From: Alkalimonas collagenimarina
GTDB taxonomy: Bacteria > Pseudomonadota > Gammaproteobacteria > Enterobacterales > Alteromonadaceae
Assembly (NCBI RefSeq): GCF_030717845.1
Contig: NZ_JAUZVZ010000001.1
Span: 186,001-250,000 of the forward strand
Direction of reading: 5' to 3'
Length of the DNA stretch: 64,000 nt
Both the position numbers and the translations under genes were made by a program. The notes under the pieces are model-generated. The model saw nothing but the letters and a program-made list of their open reading frames with translations, did not search any database and was not told where the DNA came from. This document shows positions 7,277-16,272 of the stretch, one piece after another; within the stretch, counting starts at the first letter, position 1; every line of letters starts with the position of its first letter.

Positions 7277-7888
7277 TTAGTTACGAGGAAAGGCTTGCAA
7301 TGTCATCTGCGCGACCTGGCGCAGTTGCTCGGAGGTGGCGCCATTATTGGCCTGAATAGCCATACCTTGTAGTACGGTACCGAGGTAACGGGCCAGCACT
7401 TCTGCATTTGCACCGGCAGGCAAATCACCTTCCGCGATGGCTCTCTTAAGACGTTCACAGAGCTTTTGTTCGCCTTCAACCCGGCGATTCATCAGGGCTT
7501 CTTTCACGGGAGCGGCCGCTTCGCTGCACGACAAAGCACCTTGTACTACCACGCAACCTTGCGGATGCTCCTTGTCGGTCATATTCATCGCCGCACCATA
7601 CAGCATATGCTCAGCCACCTGATAAGCGGTTGGCTTTTCCAGAGCAGGCAAGAAAAACGAGCAGGAGCGGTTTTCGTAGAACTCGATGGCTTTTAAAAAC
7701 AATTGCTCTTTGTTACCAAAGGCAGCATACAAACTGGGTTTGTTAATACCCATGGCTTCAGTTAAATCTGACAAAGAGGTGCCGTCATAGCCGTTACGCC
7801 AGAATACCTCCAGCGCTTTTTCCAGCGCTGTGGTCATATCAAAGGCTCGCGGGCGGCCTACATGCGGAGTGCAACTTACTACTGACAT
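7277..7888 (-). CDS. TetR/AcrR family repressor of the RND efflux operon
   Basis: 203 residues. It starts near 'HVGRPRAFDMTTALEKALEVFW', with the HTH 'GYDGTSLSDLTEAMGINKPSLYAAFGNKEQLF', close in layout to the TetR at 6615 (probable paralogues, 'PQGCVVVQGALSC' aligning with 'DRTGCLGIHGVLAG'). It is divergent from the efflux operon at 8377. Its own promoter (-35 TGGACA, -10 TACTAT) is covered by a palindrome sharing AACTTACTGAT with the pump operator, pointing to autorepression. AGGAGC precedes the ATG at 7888. Ligand unknown. Confidence 0.9.
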   Translation of the reverse strand: MSVVSCTPHVGRPRAFDMTTALEKALEVFWRNGYDGTSLSDLTEAMGINKPSLYAAFGNKEQLFLKAIEFYENRSCSFFLPALEKPTAYQVAEHMLYGAAMNMTDKEHPQGCVVVQGALSCSEAAAPVKEALMNRRVEGEQKLCERLKRAIAEGDLPAGANAEVLARYLGTVLQGMAIQANNGATSEQLRQVAQMTLQAFPRN

Positions 7889-7910
7889 TGTTCAGCTCCT
7901 GAATTAAAAC

Positions 7911-7925
7911 TTACTGATATAGTAA
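7911..7925. promoter_or_regulatory. TetR autoregulatory operator candidate
   Basis: TTACT-GATAT-AGTAA, a perfect 5-bp inverted repeat sitting over the -10 box of the repressor's own promoter. The left flank AACTTACTGAT is repeated in the pump operator at 8221-8231. Confidence 0.55.
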
Positions 7926-7947
7926 ATAGCATAAGCCCCCTTGTCCA
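7919..7947 (-). promoter_or_regulatory. promoter of the TetR repressor
   Basis: On the reverse strand TGGACA (7947-7942), 17-base spacer, TACTAT (7924-7919). Each box has one mismatch to the sigma-70 consensus. The start codon is about 30 bp downstream. Confidence 0.55.
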
Positions 7948-8224
7948 GTATGGTTTTTTACCGGCGGGTACATAAAGCATGCTTAGCTCTTCATTAAGAC
8001 ACTTCATCCGATGCAATCGTTCACCGCATTTCACTTGATCCAGCTTTTTTGGAGTATCAGGCAAGAATGATCCGGCTTTTGGTATTAAAGCATGCGTCAG
8101 TTCAGCCTACCATTCCAGCACACCCTTACAGCGCCTCTGTCGGCTCTACCTCACCAATTACTGCAAAGGTGCTCGTGCAGTTCATGTTTAGAACAAATTT
8201 TTCTGTCATAGAATTAAAGTAACT

Positions 8225-8236
8225 TACTGATCGGTA
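8225..8236. promoter_or_regulatory. efflux operator, upstream copy
   Basis: TACTGATCGGTA, a 12-bp palindrome with one mismatched pair, just upstream of the -35 box of the pump promoter. Same core as the sites at 8275 and 14393. Confidence 0.65.
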
Positions 8237-8246
8237 CAAAAATGAA

Positions 8247-8274
8247 TTGACAGTTTTCAGTTGTGCTATATATT
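8247..8274 (+). promoter_or_regulatory. promoter of the RND efflux operon
   Basis: TTGACA (8247-8252), 16-base spacer, TATATT (8269-8274), about 100 bp before the start of the adaptor gene. It is bracketed by two operators whose centres are 50 bp apart, so bound repressor would enclose or loop the promoter. The remaining part of the 488-bp gap (7948-8220) shows no convincing gene. Confidence 0.65.
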
Positions 8275-8286
8275 TACCAATCGGTA
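8275..8286. promoter_or_regulatory. efflux operator, downstream copy
   Basis: TACCAATCGGTA, a 12-bp palindrome with one mismatched pair, directly after the -10 box of the pump promoter, where a bound repressor would block RNA polymerase. Confidence 0.65.
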
Positions 8287-8376
8287 CAGAATGAAGTTAT
8301 CTAAGGGAAGCCTCTTAAGGAAACTTTTTTAGGAAAGTCACAGGCAAACCATTGCCATAGTGTGGAGAACAGCGTT

Positions 8377-9621
8377 ATGAGTACAAACAACACGATAAAA
8401 ACATTCCTGCTTGCCAGTATGACGGTACTGGTATTGGCGGCTTGCAGTCAACCGGAAGCCAGTGATCAGGAGCAAGAGCCAGCTGCGATGCAAGTGAGTG
8501 TGGCAGAGGTCGTATTCGAACGCATTACCGAATGGGATGAATTTACCGGCCGCTTGCAGGCACCACAAACCGTGCAACTGATGCCGCGTGTGTCAGGCTA
8601 CATAGAGCAAGTGCATTTTCAGGAAGGCGCCTTGGTGAAGCAGGGTGATTTGCTGCTGCAGATAGAGCCATGGCCTTTTGCGGCAGAAGTGGCCAGGCTG
8701 AATGCTGAACTGCTCAGCGCGAAAAGTGCCGCTGAACTGGCTCAGAGTGAATACCGCCGGGCGGAAACTTTGAGTCAGCAGCGTGCCATATCGGCTGAAG
8801 TGTTGGACAGCCGCCTGGCCCGCAAACAACAAACGGCTGCTGCCGTGGCTTCGGTAGAGGCTGCGCTGCAACGGGCTGAACTGGATTTAAGCTACACCCG
8901 CATTACAGCGCCGATCAGCGGCCGGGTTTCCTATGCGCAGGTCACCGCCGGCAACTATGTGCTGGCAGGCCAAAGCCAGCTGACCAACATTGTCTCTACC
9001 GACAGCATGCATGCGTATTTTGATGTGGATGAGCAAAGTTATCTGAAATACAGCCGGCTAACCAGTGCAGGCCAGCGGGCGGATACCCGTGATGCTGCAG
9101 CCAATCCGGTGTACATGGCGTTGGCCGATGACCCGGCATTCAGCTACACCGGCAGTATTGATTTTGTCGACAACCGCATCAATCAGCAGACCGGTACCAT
9201 CCGCATCCGTGCCCGTTTCGATAATAGAGACAACGATTTGCTACCAGGTTTATTCGCCCGCATTAAATTAGTCGGTAGCCAGTCGTACGATGGCGTGCTG
9301 ATTGATGAAAAAGCCATCGGCACCGATCTGAGCAACAAGTTTGTGCTGGTGGTGAATGACGATAACCAGCTGGAGTACCGTGCAATTACGCTGGGTGAAA
9401 AGGTCAATGGTCTGCGCATTGTACGTGAGGGTTTATCGGCCCGGGATCGAATTGTTGTAAATGGCCTGCAGCGAGTCATGCCCAATATGAAGATCGACCC
9501 CCGAATGGTGCCGATGGCAAGCAGCGAACAGCTGGCCAATCTGCGTCGTGAACAACAGTTACTGGATCAAACCAGCTCCGCACTGACAGCCCAGGCTGGC
9601 AAAGCGGCGAACCAAGGGTAA
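8377..9621 (+). CDS. RND efflux periplasmic adaptor (membrane fusion lipoprotein)
   Basis: About 414 residues. A lipoprotein signal ends in the lipobox LAAC (MSTNNTIKTFLLASMTVLVLAAC). Then the HlyD/AcrA pattern: barrel-sandwich hybrid half 'VQLMPRVSGYIEQVHFQEGALVKQGDLL', alpha-hairpin 'SAKSAAELAQSEYRRAETL', second lipoyl half 'TRITAPISGRVSYAQVTAGNYV' and the beta-barrel with 'GLFARIKLVG'. It bridges the inner-membrane pump and the outer-membrane channel. ATG at 8377 is preferred over GTG at 8362, since GGAG lies between them. First gene of a three-gene operon; closest in feel to MexE. Confidence 0.93.
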   Translation: MSTNNTIKTFLLASMTVLVLAACSQPEASDQEQEPAAMQVSVAEVVFERITEWDEFTGRLQAPQTVQLMPRVSGYIEQVHFQEGALVKQGDLLLQIEPWPFAAEVARLNAELLSAKSAAELAQSEYRRAETLSQQRAISAEVLDSRLARKQQTAAAVASVEAALQRAELDLSYTRITAPISGRVSYAQVTAGNYVLAGQSQLTNIVSTDSMHAYFDVDEQSYLKYSRLTSAGQRADTRDAAANPVYMALADDPAFSYTGSIDFVDNRINQQTGTIRIRARFDNRDNDLLPGLFARIKLVGSQSYDGVLIDEKAIGTDLSNKFVLVVNDDNQLEYRAITLGEKVNGLRIVREGLSARDRIVVNGLQRVMPNMKIDPRMVPMASSEQLANLRREQQLLDQTSSALTAQAGKAANQG

Positions 9622-9630
9622 GGACGCGTT

Positions 9631-12600
9631 ATGCTCTCGCAATTTTTTATTAAAAGGCCTATTTTTGCCGCTGTGATCTCACTGCTGTTTTTTATTACCG
9701 GTGCGATAGCGGTTTGGCAGTTGCCGGTGACCGAGTACCCGGAAGTGGTGCCACCGACTGTGGTGGTTACGGCGAACTATCCGGGAGCCAACCCACAAGT
9801 GATTGCACAAACAGTCGCCTCACCGTTAGAGCAGGAAATTAACGGCGTGGAAAATATGCTCTATATGTCATCGCAGGCCACCTCGGATGGTCGTATGACA
9901 TTAACCATTACCTTTGCCATTGGAACCGATGCTGATTTGGCACAAAGTCAGGTGCAGGCCAGAGTAGACCGTGCCAGGCCCCGCTTACCGCAGGAAGTGC
10001 AGCGTTTAGGGGTAGTGACCGAGAAATCGTCACCTGATCTCACCATGGTGGTGCACTTAACCTCGCCCGATCAGCGTTACGACATGCTGTATCTGTCGAA
10101 CTATGCCGCTCTGAACGTAAAAGATGAATTAGCTCGGATTAACGGGGTGGGTAACGTCCAGCTGTTTGGTGCCGGCGACTACAGCATGCGTATCTGGCTG
10201 GACCCTAATAAAGTAGCCGCATTGGGCTTATCACCAACACAAATCGCTGCCGCCATTCGCGAGCAGAACCAGCAGGCTGCTGCTGGCAGTTTAGGTGCCC
10301 AGCCCAGCCGTGATGCTGAGTTTCAGTTGCTGATCAATGTCAAAGGCCGTTTAACCACGGTTGAAGAGTTTGAAGATATTATCATTCAGGTGGGTGCCAA
10401 TGGAGAAATCAGCCGGTTAAAGGATGTTGCCCGGGTCGAGCTGGGAGCATCCAACTATGCGTTGCGCTCTTTGCTGAACAATAAAGAAGCCGTTGCCATT
10501 CCAATTTTTCAGGCCTCTGGCTCGAACGCGATCCAAATCTCGAACGATGTGCGGGCACAAATGGCCGAACTGGCCAACAACTTTCCGGAAGGGTTGGCCT
10601 ACGATATCGTTTACGATCCAACTGTGTTTGTGCGGGGCTCCATCGAAGCGGTGGTGAAAACGCTGCTGGAAGCCGTGCTACTGGTGGTGTTGGTGGTGGT
10701 GCTGTTTTTGCAAACCTGGCGGGCCTCTATTATTCCACTGGTGGCGGTGCCGGTATCCTTAGTCGGTACCTTTGCCTTTATGCATTTGCTGGGCTTTTCG
10801 ATCAATGCGTTATCCCTGTACGGGCTGGTACTGGCCATCGGTATCGTGGTGGATGACGCCATCGTGGTAGTGGAGAACGTCGAGCGTAATATCAGTGAAG
10901 GCTTAGCGCCACTGGCAGCTACACAAAAAGCAATGAAAGAAGTGACCGGGCCTATTGTGGCGACCACCCTGGTGCTGGCGGCGGTGTTTATTCCTACTGC
11001 CTTTATGTCGGGGTTAACCGGGCAGTTCTATAAGCAGTTTGCCTTAACCATTACCATTTCTACTTTTATCTCGGCCATCAACTCGCTGACGCTTAGCCCG
11101 GCGCTGGCGGCATTGCTATTGAAAGGCCATAACGAGAAAAAAGACGCTTTAACCCGTGGTATGGATAAGTTATTTGGTACCTGGGTATTCGCCCCCTTTA
11201 ACCGCTTTTTTGCCCATCTATCCAGCGGCTACGGCTGGTTGGTGAAAAAGGTGATCCGCTATGGCGCTATTGTCGGCGTTATGTACATCGCATTAGTAGG
11301 TGTCACCGGCTTGCAGTTTGCCACAACCCCGACAGGCTATGTGCCTGGCCAGGATAAACAGTACCTGGTGGCTTTTGCCCAGTTACCGGATGCTGCCTCG
11401 CTGGAGCGGACGGAAGCTGTGATAAAAGAAATGTCGCAAATTGCTTTGGATCACTCTGGCGTGGCTAACTCAGTTGCTTTCCCTGGTCTGAGTATTAATG
11501 GTTTTACCAATAGTCCTAATGCCGGCATTGTGTTTGTTGGCCTGGATGCGTTTGATGAGCGCGGTTCTGCAGAACTATCCGGCAATGCCATCGCTGCGGC
11601 GCTCAACCAGAAGTTTGCCGGTATCGAAGATGCCTTTATCGCCATTTTCCCACCACCGCCGGTGATGGGGCTTGGCACTATTGGTGGTTTCCGGTTGCAA
11701 ATTCAGGACCGTGCCAACCACGGTTATGAAGAGCTGTACCGGGTGACGATGCAGGTAATGCAAAAGGCCTGGGCGACTCCCGAACTGGAAGGCGTGTTTT
11801 CTGGTTACCAGGTGAATGTGCCGCAGCTGGATCTGGATATCGACCGCACCAAAGCCAAGCAACAGAACGTAGCGCTGGACGATATCTTCCAAACGTTGCA
11901 GGCCTATATGGGCTCGATGTATGTCAATGATTTCAACCAGTTTGGTCGTACTTATCAGGTGAACATGCAGGCCGACGAGCAGTTTCGCCAAAGTGCGGCG
12001 CAAATCAGCCAGTTAAAAGTGCCTAACCGGCAGGGTGAAATGGTGCCATTGGGGTCCTTTATTAACGTGACGGACTCGGCAGGGCCAGATCGGGTGATGC
12101 ACTACAATGGCTTTACCACCGCAGAAATTAATGGCGGACCGGCGGCCGGTTTTAGCACCGGCGAGGCTCAGGCGGCGATAGAGCGCATCCTGGCAGAAAC
12201 CCTGCCAAATGGCATGACCTACGAGTGGACTGAGCTGACCTATCAGCAGATCCTGGCGGGTAATGCCGGTGTCTTTATTTATCCACTGGTGATCCTGCTG
12301 GTCTTTATGGTGTTGGCGGCGCAGTACGAAAGCTTAAGCCTGCCGCTGGCCATTATCCTGATTATCCCGATGACGCTTTTATCGGCACTAAGCGGCGTAC
12401 TGATCTACGGCGGTGACAATAATATCCTGACCCAGATCGGTTTAATAGTGCTGGTCGGGCTGGCCACCAAAAACGCCATCTTAATCGTCGAATTTGCCAA
12501 AGAACTGCAAGACCATGGCAAAACTGCGATGGAAGCGATTCTGGAAGCAAGCCGATTGCGGTTACGTCCCATCCTGATGACGTCAATCGCCTTTATTATG

Positions 12601-12813
12601 GGCGTGGTACCGATGGCGTTTTCCAGCGGAGCCGGTGCAGAGATGCGCCAGGCACTGGGGGTGGCGGTATTCTCCGGCATGATAGGCGTGACTATTTTCG
12701 GGCTGATTTTAACCCCGCTGTTCTATTACATGCTGGCAAGACGGGCCGAGAAAAAGGCCCTACAGCAAACGCCAGCCACAACCATGAACTCAGTGGAGGC
12801 CACGCATGCGTAG
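9631..12813 (+). CDS. RND multidrug efflux permease (HAE1 family, MexF-like)
   Basis: 1060 residues, full length for the AcrB/MexB superfamily. It opens FFIKRPIFAAVISLLFFITG, with the typical 'LPVTEYPEVVPPTVVV' and 'GVENMLYMSS' of MexF-like pumps. The proton-relay Asp pair is present in TM4 (GIVVDDAIVVVENV, residues 408-409), and the TM10 Lys in 'GLATKNAILIVEF' (residue 947). Two large periplasmic loops are seen. It should export amphiphilic drugs or toxic metabolites by proton antiport as a trimer. It starts 9 bp after the adaptor stop and overlaps the channel gene by 8 bp. No lesion seen. Confidence 0.95.
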   Translation: MLSQFFIKRPIFAAVISLLFFITGAIAVWQLPVTEYPEVVPPTVVVTANYPGANPQVIAQTVASPLEQEINGVENMLYMSSQATSDGRMTLTITFAIGTDADLAQSQVQARVDRARPRLPQEVQRLGVVTEKSSPDLTMVVHLTSPDQRYDMLYLSNYAALNVKDELARINGVGNVQLFGAGDYSMRIWLDPNKVAALGLSPTQIAAAIREQNQQAAAGSLGAQPSRDAEFQLLINVKGRLTTVEEFEDIIIQVGANGEISRLKDVARVELGASNYALRSLLNNKEAVAIPIFQASGSNAIQISNDVRAQMAELANNFPEGLAYDIVYDPTVFVRGSIEAVVKTLLEAVLLVVLVVVLFLQTWRASIIPLVAVPVSLVGTFAFMHLLGFSINALSLYGLVLAIGIVVDDAIVVVENVERNISEGLAPLAATQKAMKEVTGPIVATTLVLAAVFIPTAFMSGLTGQFYKQFALTITISTFISAINSLTLSPALAALLLKGHNEKKDALTRGMDKLFGTWVFAPFNRFFAHLSSGYGWLVKKVIRYGAIVGVMYIALVGVTGLQFATTPTGYVPGQDKQYLVAFAQLPDAASLERTEAVIKEMSQIALDHSGVANSVAFPGLSINGFTNSPNAGIVFVGLDAFDERGSAELSGNAIAAALNQKFAGIEDAFIAIFPPPPVMGLGTIGGFRLQIQDRANHGYEELYRVTMQVMQKAWATPELEGVFSGYQVNVPQLDLDIDRTKAKQQNVALDDIFQTLQAYMGSMYVNDFNQFGRTYQVNMQADEQFRQSAAQISQLKVPNRQGEMVPLGSFINVTDSAGPDRVMHYNGFTTAEINGGPAAGFSTGEAQAAIERILAETLPNGMTYEWTELTYQQILAGNAGVFIYPLVILLVFMVLAAQYESLSLPLAIILIIPMTLLSALSGVLIYGGDNNILTQIGLIVLVGLATKNAILIVEFAKELQDHGKTAMEAILEASRLRLRPILMTSIAFIMGVVPMAFSSGAGAEMRQALGVAVFSGMIGVTIFGLILTPLFYYMLARRAEKKALQQTPATTMNSVEATHA

Positions 12814-14188
12814 TCCGCTTAAACCAACAGCCATTGCTATCCTGGTGGCAGCGCTCAGTGCCTGTGCCGTAGGGCCGGATTATCAATCACCGGCCCGGGT
12901 GGCAGATATTCGCTTCACCAGCCCTTATCAGCAAGCAGAGCAGTTACAAAACTGGTGGCTGGCCTTTGATGATGCCGCGCTCAATCAGTTGATTGAGCGG
13001 GCACTGGCAGAAAACCGTACCCTGGCGCAAGCCAGGGCGAACGTCGACCGGGCCTATGCGGTATTTCGTGATACCAACAACGATGTATTGCCCAAAGGCA
13101 CACTGGATGCCGGCTATCAGGCCAGCGAGAACGCGACGCTCTCACCTGATGATAACGGCGTGATCACCCGTGGCTACAGCACCGGTGCCAGTGTCAGCTG
13201 GGACCTGGATCTCTTTGGTAAATTGCGCCGGGCCAGTGAAGCGGCGCAGGCGCAGGCGCAGCAGGCCGATATTCTGTGGCACGATGCCCAGTTGCAGCTG
13301 ATCAGCCAGGTTGCCATTAATTATGGTGAATACCGGGGTGCCCAGCTGCGCCTAGTGGTGGCAGAGCAAAACCTGCAAATTTTGCAACAAAGCCGCGCCA
13401 TAGTGCAGGCCCGGCTGGATGCCGGTATGGCCTCGGAGTACGAACTGGCACAAATCGATGTGCAGCTACATCAGGTGCAAGCTTCAGTGCCGGCTTACCG
13501 GGTCGCGCTGCTCACGGCTGATGCAACTTTATCGGCTTTACTGGCACAGCGCCCGGGTCAGCTAAAGTTAGGGGCCGTGCCGCATTTACCCGAACTAAAA
13601 CAACCCGTTGCCATTGTCGAAGGTGAAAACTACCTGCGTTACCGTGCTGATGTGGCAAGTGCTGAGCGGATGCTCGCTGCCCGCACCGCAGACATTGGCG
13701 TGGCTACGGCAGATCTGTATCCGAATCTATCGGTACGTGGTTTTCTGGGCTTTGTCTCCGACCCTGGTTTAACGCTGGGTACTGATACGCAAAGCTGGTC
13801 GGTCGCCCCCAGCTTAAGCTGGCAGGCAGGTGATTTAGGCTCGGTAAAAGCCCGCATCCGTGCCGCCAAAGCCAGCTCAGCCATGGCGCTGGCGCAGTTT
13901 GAGCAGCAGGTGTTTAACGCCATGAACGATATGGAGCTGGCGCTGGGCAGTTACAACCTAAGCCGCGAGCAGCAGCTAAGCACCGAACTGCAGTGGCAAG
14001 CCAGTAACAAAGCTGTGCAAATAGCCCGCGAGCGCTATATTGCCGGCAGCGGAGAGTTTCTCGAACTGCTCGATGCCGAACGGGAGCTTCTGCGTAGCCG
14101 CGATCAACTGGCGCAGTTGCAACAACAAAGCTTTATCCGCCTGGTAGGGATTTACCGCAGTTTTGGTGGCGGGATCCAGCTGATGTAG
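12806..14188 (+). CDS. RND efflux outer-membrane channel lipoprotein (NodT/OprN-like)
   Basis: 460 residues. Lipobox LSAC in MRSPLKPTAIAILVAALSAC, then 'AVGPDYQSP', the signature of NodT/OprM-type channels. Two OEP repeats follow, with 'NWWLAFDDAALNQLIERAL' in the first and 'VSWDLDLFGKLRRASEAAQA' before the coiled helices. It forms the TolC-like trimeric duct for the pump. ATG at 12806 lies inside the end of the permease gene with GGAGG upstream, implying translational coupling. Its last codons (GIYRSFGGGIQLM) and terminator recur as a relic at 25488-25576. Confidence 0.93.
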   Translation: MRSPLKPTAIAILVAALSACAVGPDYQSPARVADIRFTSPYQQAEQLQNWWLAFDDAALNQLIERALAENRTLAQARANVDRAYAVFRDTNNDVLPKGTLDAGYQASENATLSPDDNGVITRGYSTGASVSWDLDLFGKLRRASEAAQAQAQQADILWHDAQLQLISQVAINYGEYRGAQLRLVVAEQNLQILQQSRAIVQARLDAGMASEYELAQIDVQLHQVQASVPAYRVALLTADATLSALLAQRPGQLKLGAVPHLPELKQPVAIVEGENYLRYRADVASAERMLAARTADIGVATADLYPNLSVRGFLGFVSDPGLTLGTDTQSWSVAPSLSWQAGDLGSVKARIRAAKASSAMALAQFEQQVFNAMNDMELALGSYNLSREQQLSTELQWQASNKAVQIARERYIAGSGEFLELLDAERELLRSRDQLAQLQQQSFIRLVGIYRSFGGGIQLM

Positions 14189-14206
14189 GGATGGTTACAC
14201 AGTGAT

Positions 14207-14230
14207 AAAGCCGGAGTTGTCCGGCTTTTT
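14207..14230 (+). terminator. Rho-independent terminator of the efflux operon
   Basis: 9-bp stem AAAGCCGGA/TCCGGCTTT with loop GTTG, followed by TT. It ends 42 bp after the channel stop codon, so the lipid A gene beyond it needs its own promoter, which is found at 14380. Confidence 0.8.
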
Positions 14231-14379
14231 ATACTGTAGTTCAGTAACAACCGTGATGTTGTTATAGCCACTGTCTGAATCGTCGCTTACAGATTAAAAG
14301 GGCGGTACCTAAAGAAGAGTACATTAATTTACGTCAAAACATTTTTCACAGAGCAAATAATGTTTCTGGGAATAGACTG

Positions 14380-14408
14380 TTTACTTGTTTTGTACCGATC
14401 GGTATAAT
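14380..14408 (+). promoter_or_regulatory. promoter of the PagL-like gene
   Basis: TTTACT (14380-14385), 17-base spacer, TATAAT (14403-14408), 53 bp before the start codon. The spacer and -10 box are overlapped by the best copy of the efflux operator. Confidence 0.6.
14393..14404. promoter_or_regulatory. efflux-type operator before the PagL-like gene
   Basis: TACCGATCGGTA, a perfect 12-bp palindrome of the same core as the two pump operators (8225, 8275), overlapping the first bases of the -10 box. It implies that the TetR at 7277 also controls this promoter (inference). Confidence 0.65.
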
Positions 14409-14461
14409 ATTGCTATGGTTAATTAGTCCTTGATGGAAGATACGTAGAGCGGGGTTAGTGT

Positions 14462-15010
14462 ATGCGGCAGTTGGGAGTACTATGCATGCTTTTTGTTAGC
14501 ATGCTAGGGCAGGTGCAGGCTGATACAGGCACAGAGCATATCTCACAGGTTTCAGTAGAGTACCTGAAGGGTGCAGGAAGAGTGCAGGGGCTTCGATTGG
14601 CTTACCGCCCCTCGGAGTATCACTTTGCGACTTTACCAATACTGGGTGACGCTAATTTGTATTGGGAAGCAAGCACCAACTTTTGGCAGTATGGTCAGCC
14701 ATCGAAGTATCAAAGTAATGTGGTGTTAGCACTGTCCCCTGTGTTGAAAAAGCAGTTTGCAAATTGGTCTGGTAAGCCCGTGTTTTGGGAGCTTGGGGTT
14801 GGTGTCAGCGTGCTGACAAAGCGTGAGTTCGCCGGTAAAGATTTAGGCTCATATTTTCAGTTTGAAGATCGACTCGGCTTGTTAATAGGGCTGGATCAGC
14901 AAAGCAGTAAGATGCTGGCGATTCGTTATATGCATTACTCTAATGCTGGTTTATCCAACCGTAATCCAGGCATGGACTTTCTGAACATTGCTTACTCATG
15001 GCGCTTTTGA
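14462..15010 (+). CDS. pagL: PagL-like lipid A 3-O-deacylase (acyloxyacyl hydrolase family)
   Basis: 182 residues with a signal peptide (cut after about VQA, residue 20), then an eight-strand-barrel pattern ending in SWRF, with C-terminal Phe as in outer-membrane proteins. The PagL signature is present: 'RYMHYSNAGLSNRNPGMD', giving H158 and S160. The third catalytic residue of PagL is Glu 14 positions after the His; here it is Asp172, a conservative change. PagL enzymes remove the 3-position acyl chain of lipid A in the outer leaflet. It follows the pump but has its own promoter with the pump's operator, so it is probably induced together with it. Confidence 0.8.
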   Translation: MRQLGVLCMLFVSMLGQVQADTGTEHISQVSVEYLKGAGRVQGLRLAYRPSEYHFATLPILGDANLYWEASTNFWQYGQPSKYQSNVVLALSPVLKKQFANWSGKPVFWELGVGVSVLTKREFAGKDLGSYFQFEDRLGLLIGLDQQSSKMLAIRYMHYSNAGLSNRNPGMDFLNIAYSWRF

Positions 15011-15177
15011 TCAGAAGCCGTACTTTCAGCATCTCACTCTGATCGACGTACAAGAAGGAGCATTTTTATTTCAATTCCAGCAGGGATATCTAGTGTTGGC
15101 ACTCTGTTCCATGCCGGAAAGGGGTTTATTAGCAATCGGATTGCATGGTATGAAATGGTACATTGGGAGCGCAGAAC

Positions 15178-16071
15178 ATGAATAAAGCTACCATCCAGCA
15201 ATGGCATATGTTCTTAGCAGTCGCAAAATATGGTGGTTTTGCGCAGGCTAGCGAAAAAGTTTATAAAAGCAAATCGTCAGTACACCGCTCAGTCACTAAA
15301 TTAGAGCAGACGCTAAATGTCAGCTTGCTTAAAGTTGAGGGTAAAAAAACACAATTAACGCCAGATGGCAGGAAAGTATTCCATCTGGCTGAGAAGCTAT
15401 TATCCGATGCGCGCAACCTTGAAAGCTATGTCGCTGGCTTAACTGGTTTAAATGATTCAAGCATTAAAGTTGCTGTTGATGCCTTGTTCCCGAATGGAAT
15501 TCTCAGGTGTGTGCTGCAATCTACCAGCGCAGAGCTTTTGCTTAAGCAACTTGAGATCACTCAAGTATCAAAAGCACCATTTGACGATGGAGCTTATACT
15601 GATGTTGTGTTATCGGTACTGAAATCAACCGTCTCCGGATATTCCGTAAATGGCAGCATAAGTGTGCCTTATGTTGCCGTTTTCGGTGTGAAAAGCTTTG
15701 TTTTTGAGAGCTCAGCTGCAATTTTTTCGGATGAATTAAACAACCATATAGAGATTCGGGTAGGTCAGGATCCCGTCGGAAGTTTACTGGGAACGAAAAA
15801 TGATGGTTGTTGGACGGTGGACAAAACGAGCTCAGCAATAGAGTTAGTTTGCGAAGGGATCGGTTATGCATGGTTACCCTGTATAGATGTGCAAGACTAT
15901 ATTGCATCAGGTAAGTTACGCAAAATATCTTTCCGGGATCAACCTGACATCCGTAAAATTGATTTCTATCTGAATGTACGTGACGATCATCGATTTTTAC
16001 CCGGAGTTAAGCACATAGTGCATCATTTTAAGCACTTTGAATCAAAACTTACATTGCCTTCAGTACCCTGA
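15178..16071 (+). CDS. LysR family transcriptional regulator, divergent type
   Basis: About 297 residues. The N-terminal HTH reads 'WHMFLAVAKYGGFAQASEKVYKSKSSVHRSVTKLEQTLNVSLL', an LTTR pattern with unusual residues in the recognition helix. The rest is weakly typical of the substrate-binding domain, with 'CEGIGYAWLPCIDV' near the end, as in regulators of the Shewanella/Rheinheimera type. ATG at 15178 follows GGGAGCGC. No divergent partner; the next gene downstream is an SDR on the same strand after 201 bp. The HTH part is repeated as a relic at 25355-25459. Confidence 0.82.
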   Translation: MNKATIQQWHMFLAVAKYGGFAQASEKVYKSKSSVHRSVTKLEQTLNVSLLKVEGKKTQLTPDGRKVFHLAEKLLSDARNLESYVAGLTGLNDSSIKVAVDALFPNGILRCVLQSTSAELLLKQLEITQVSKAPFDDGAYTDVVLSVLKSTVSGYSVNGSISVPYVAVFGVKSFVFESSAAIFSDELNNHIEIRVGQDPVGSLLGTKNDGCWTVDKTSSAIELVCEGIGYAWLPCIDVQDYIASGKLRKISFRDQPDIRKIDFYLNVRDDHRFLPGVKHIVHHFKHFESKLTLPSVP

Positions 16072-16272
16072 TCTCTCCTAATTCCCTGGATAGGAAGCAA
16101 CCATTGTGAGATGAGCTTTTGCCTCATCATCTGCCAGTGATTTCAGCTATTAAAAATCGGTGTAATACCGTAGGAATGGGCAATTTCCTTGTAGCTCTAT
16201 GTATCCAAAGGACATGGCTTTGACTCTACTATTTGCATGGTCATTACAGACAGATACGAATGGAGAGAGCAG

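Noticed and set aside
7879-8064. 61-codon reverse frame upstream of the TetR gene
   Set aside because: It crosses the TetR promoter and operator, has no ribosome site and no family resemblance.
16110-16128. GATGAG-N7-CTCATC hairpin after the LysR gene as a terminator
   Set aside because: Short stem and no T run; not enough to support a call.
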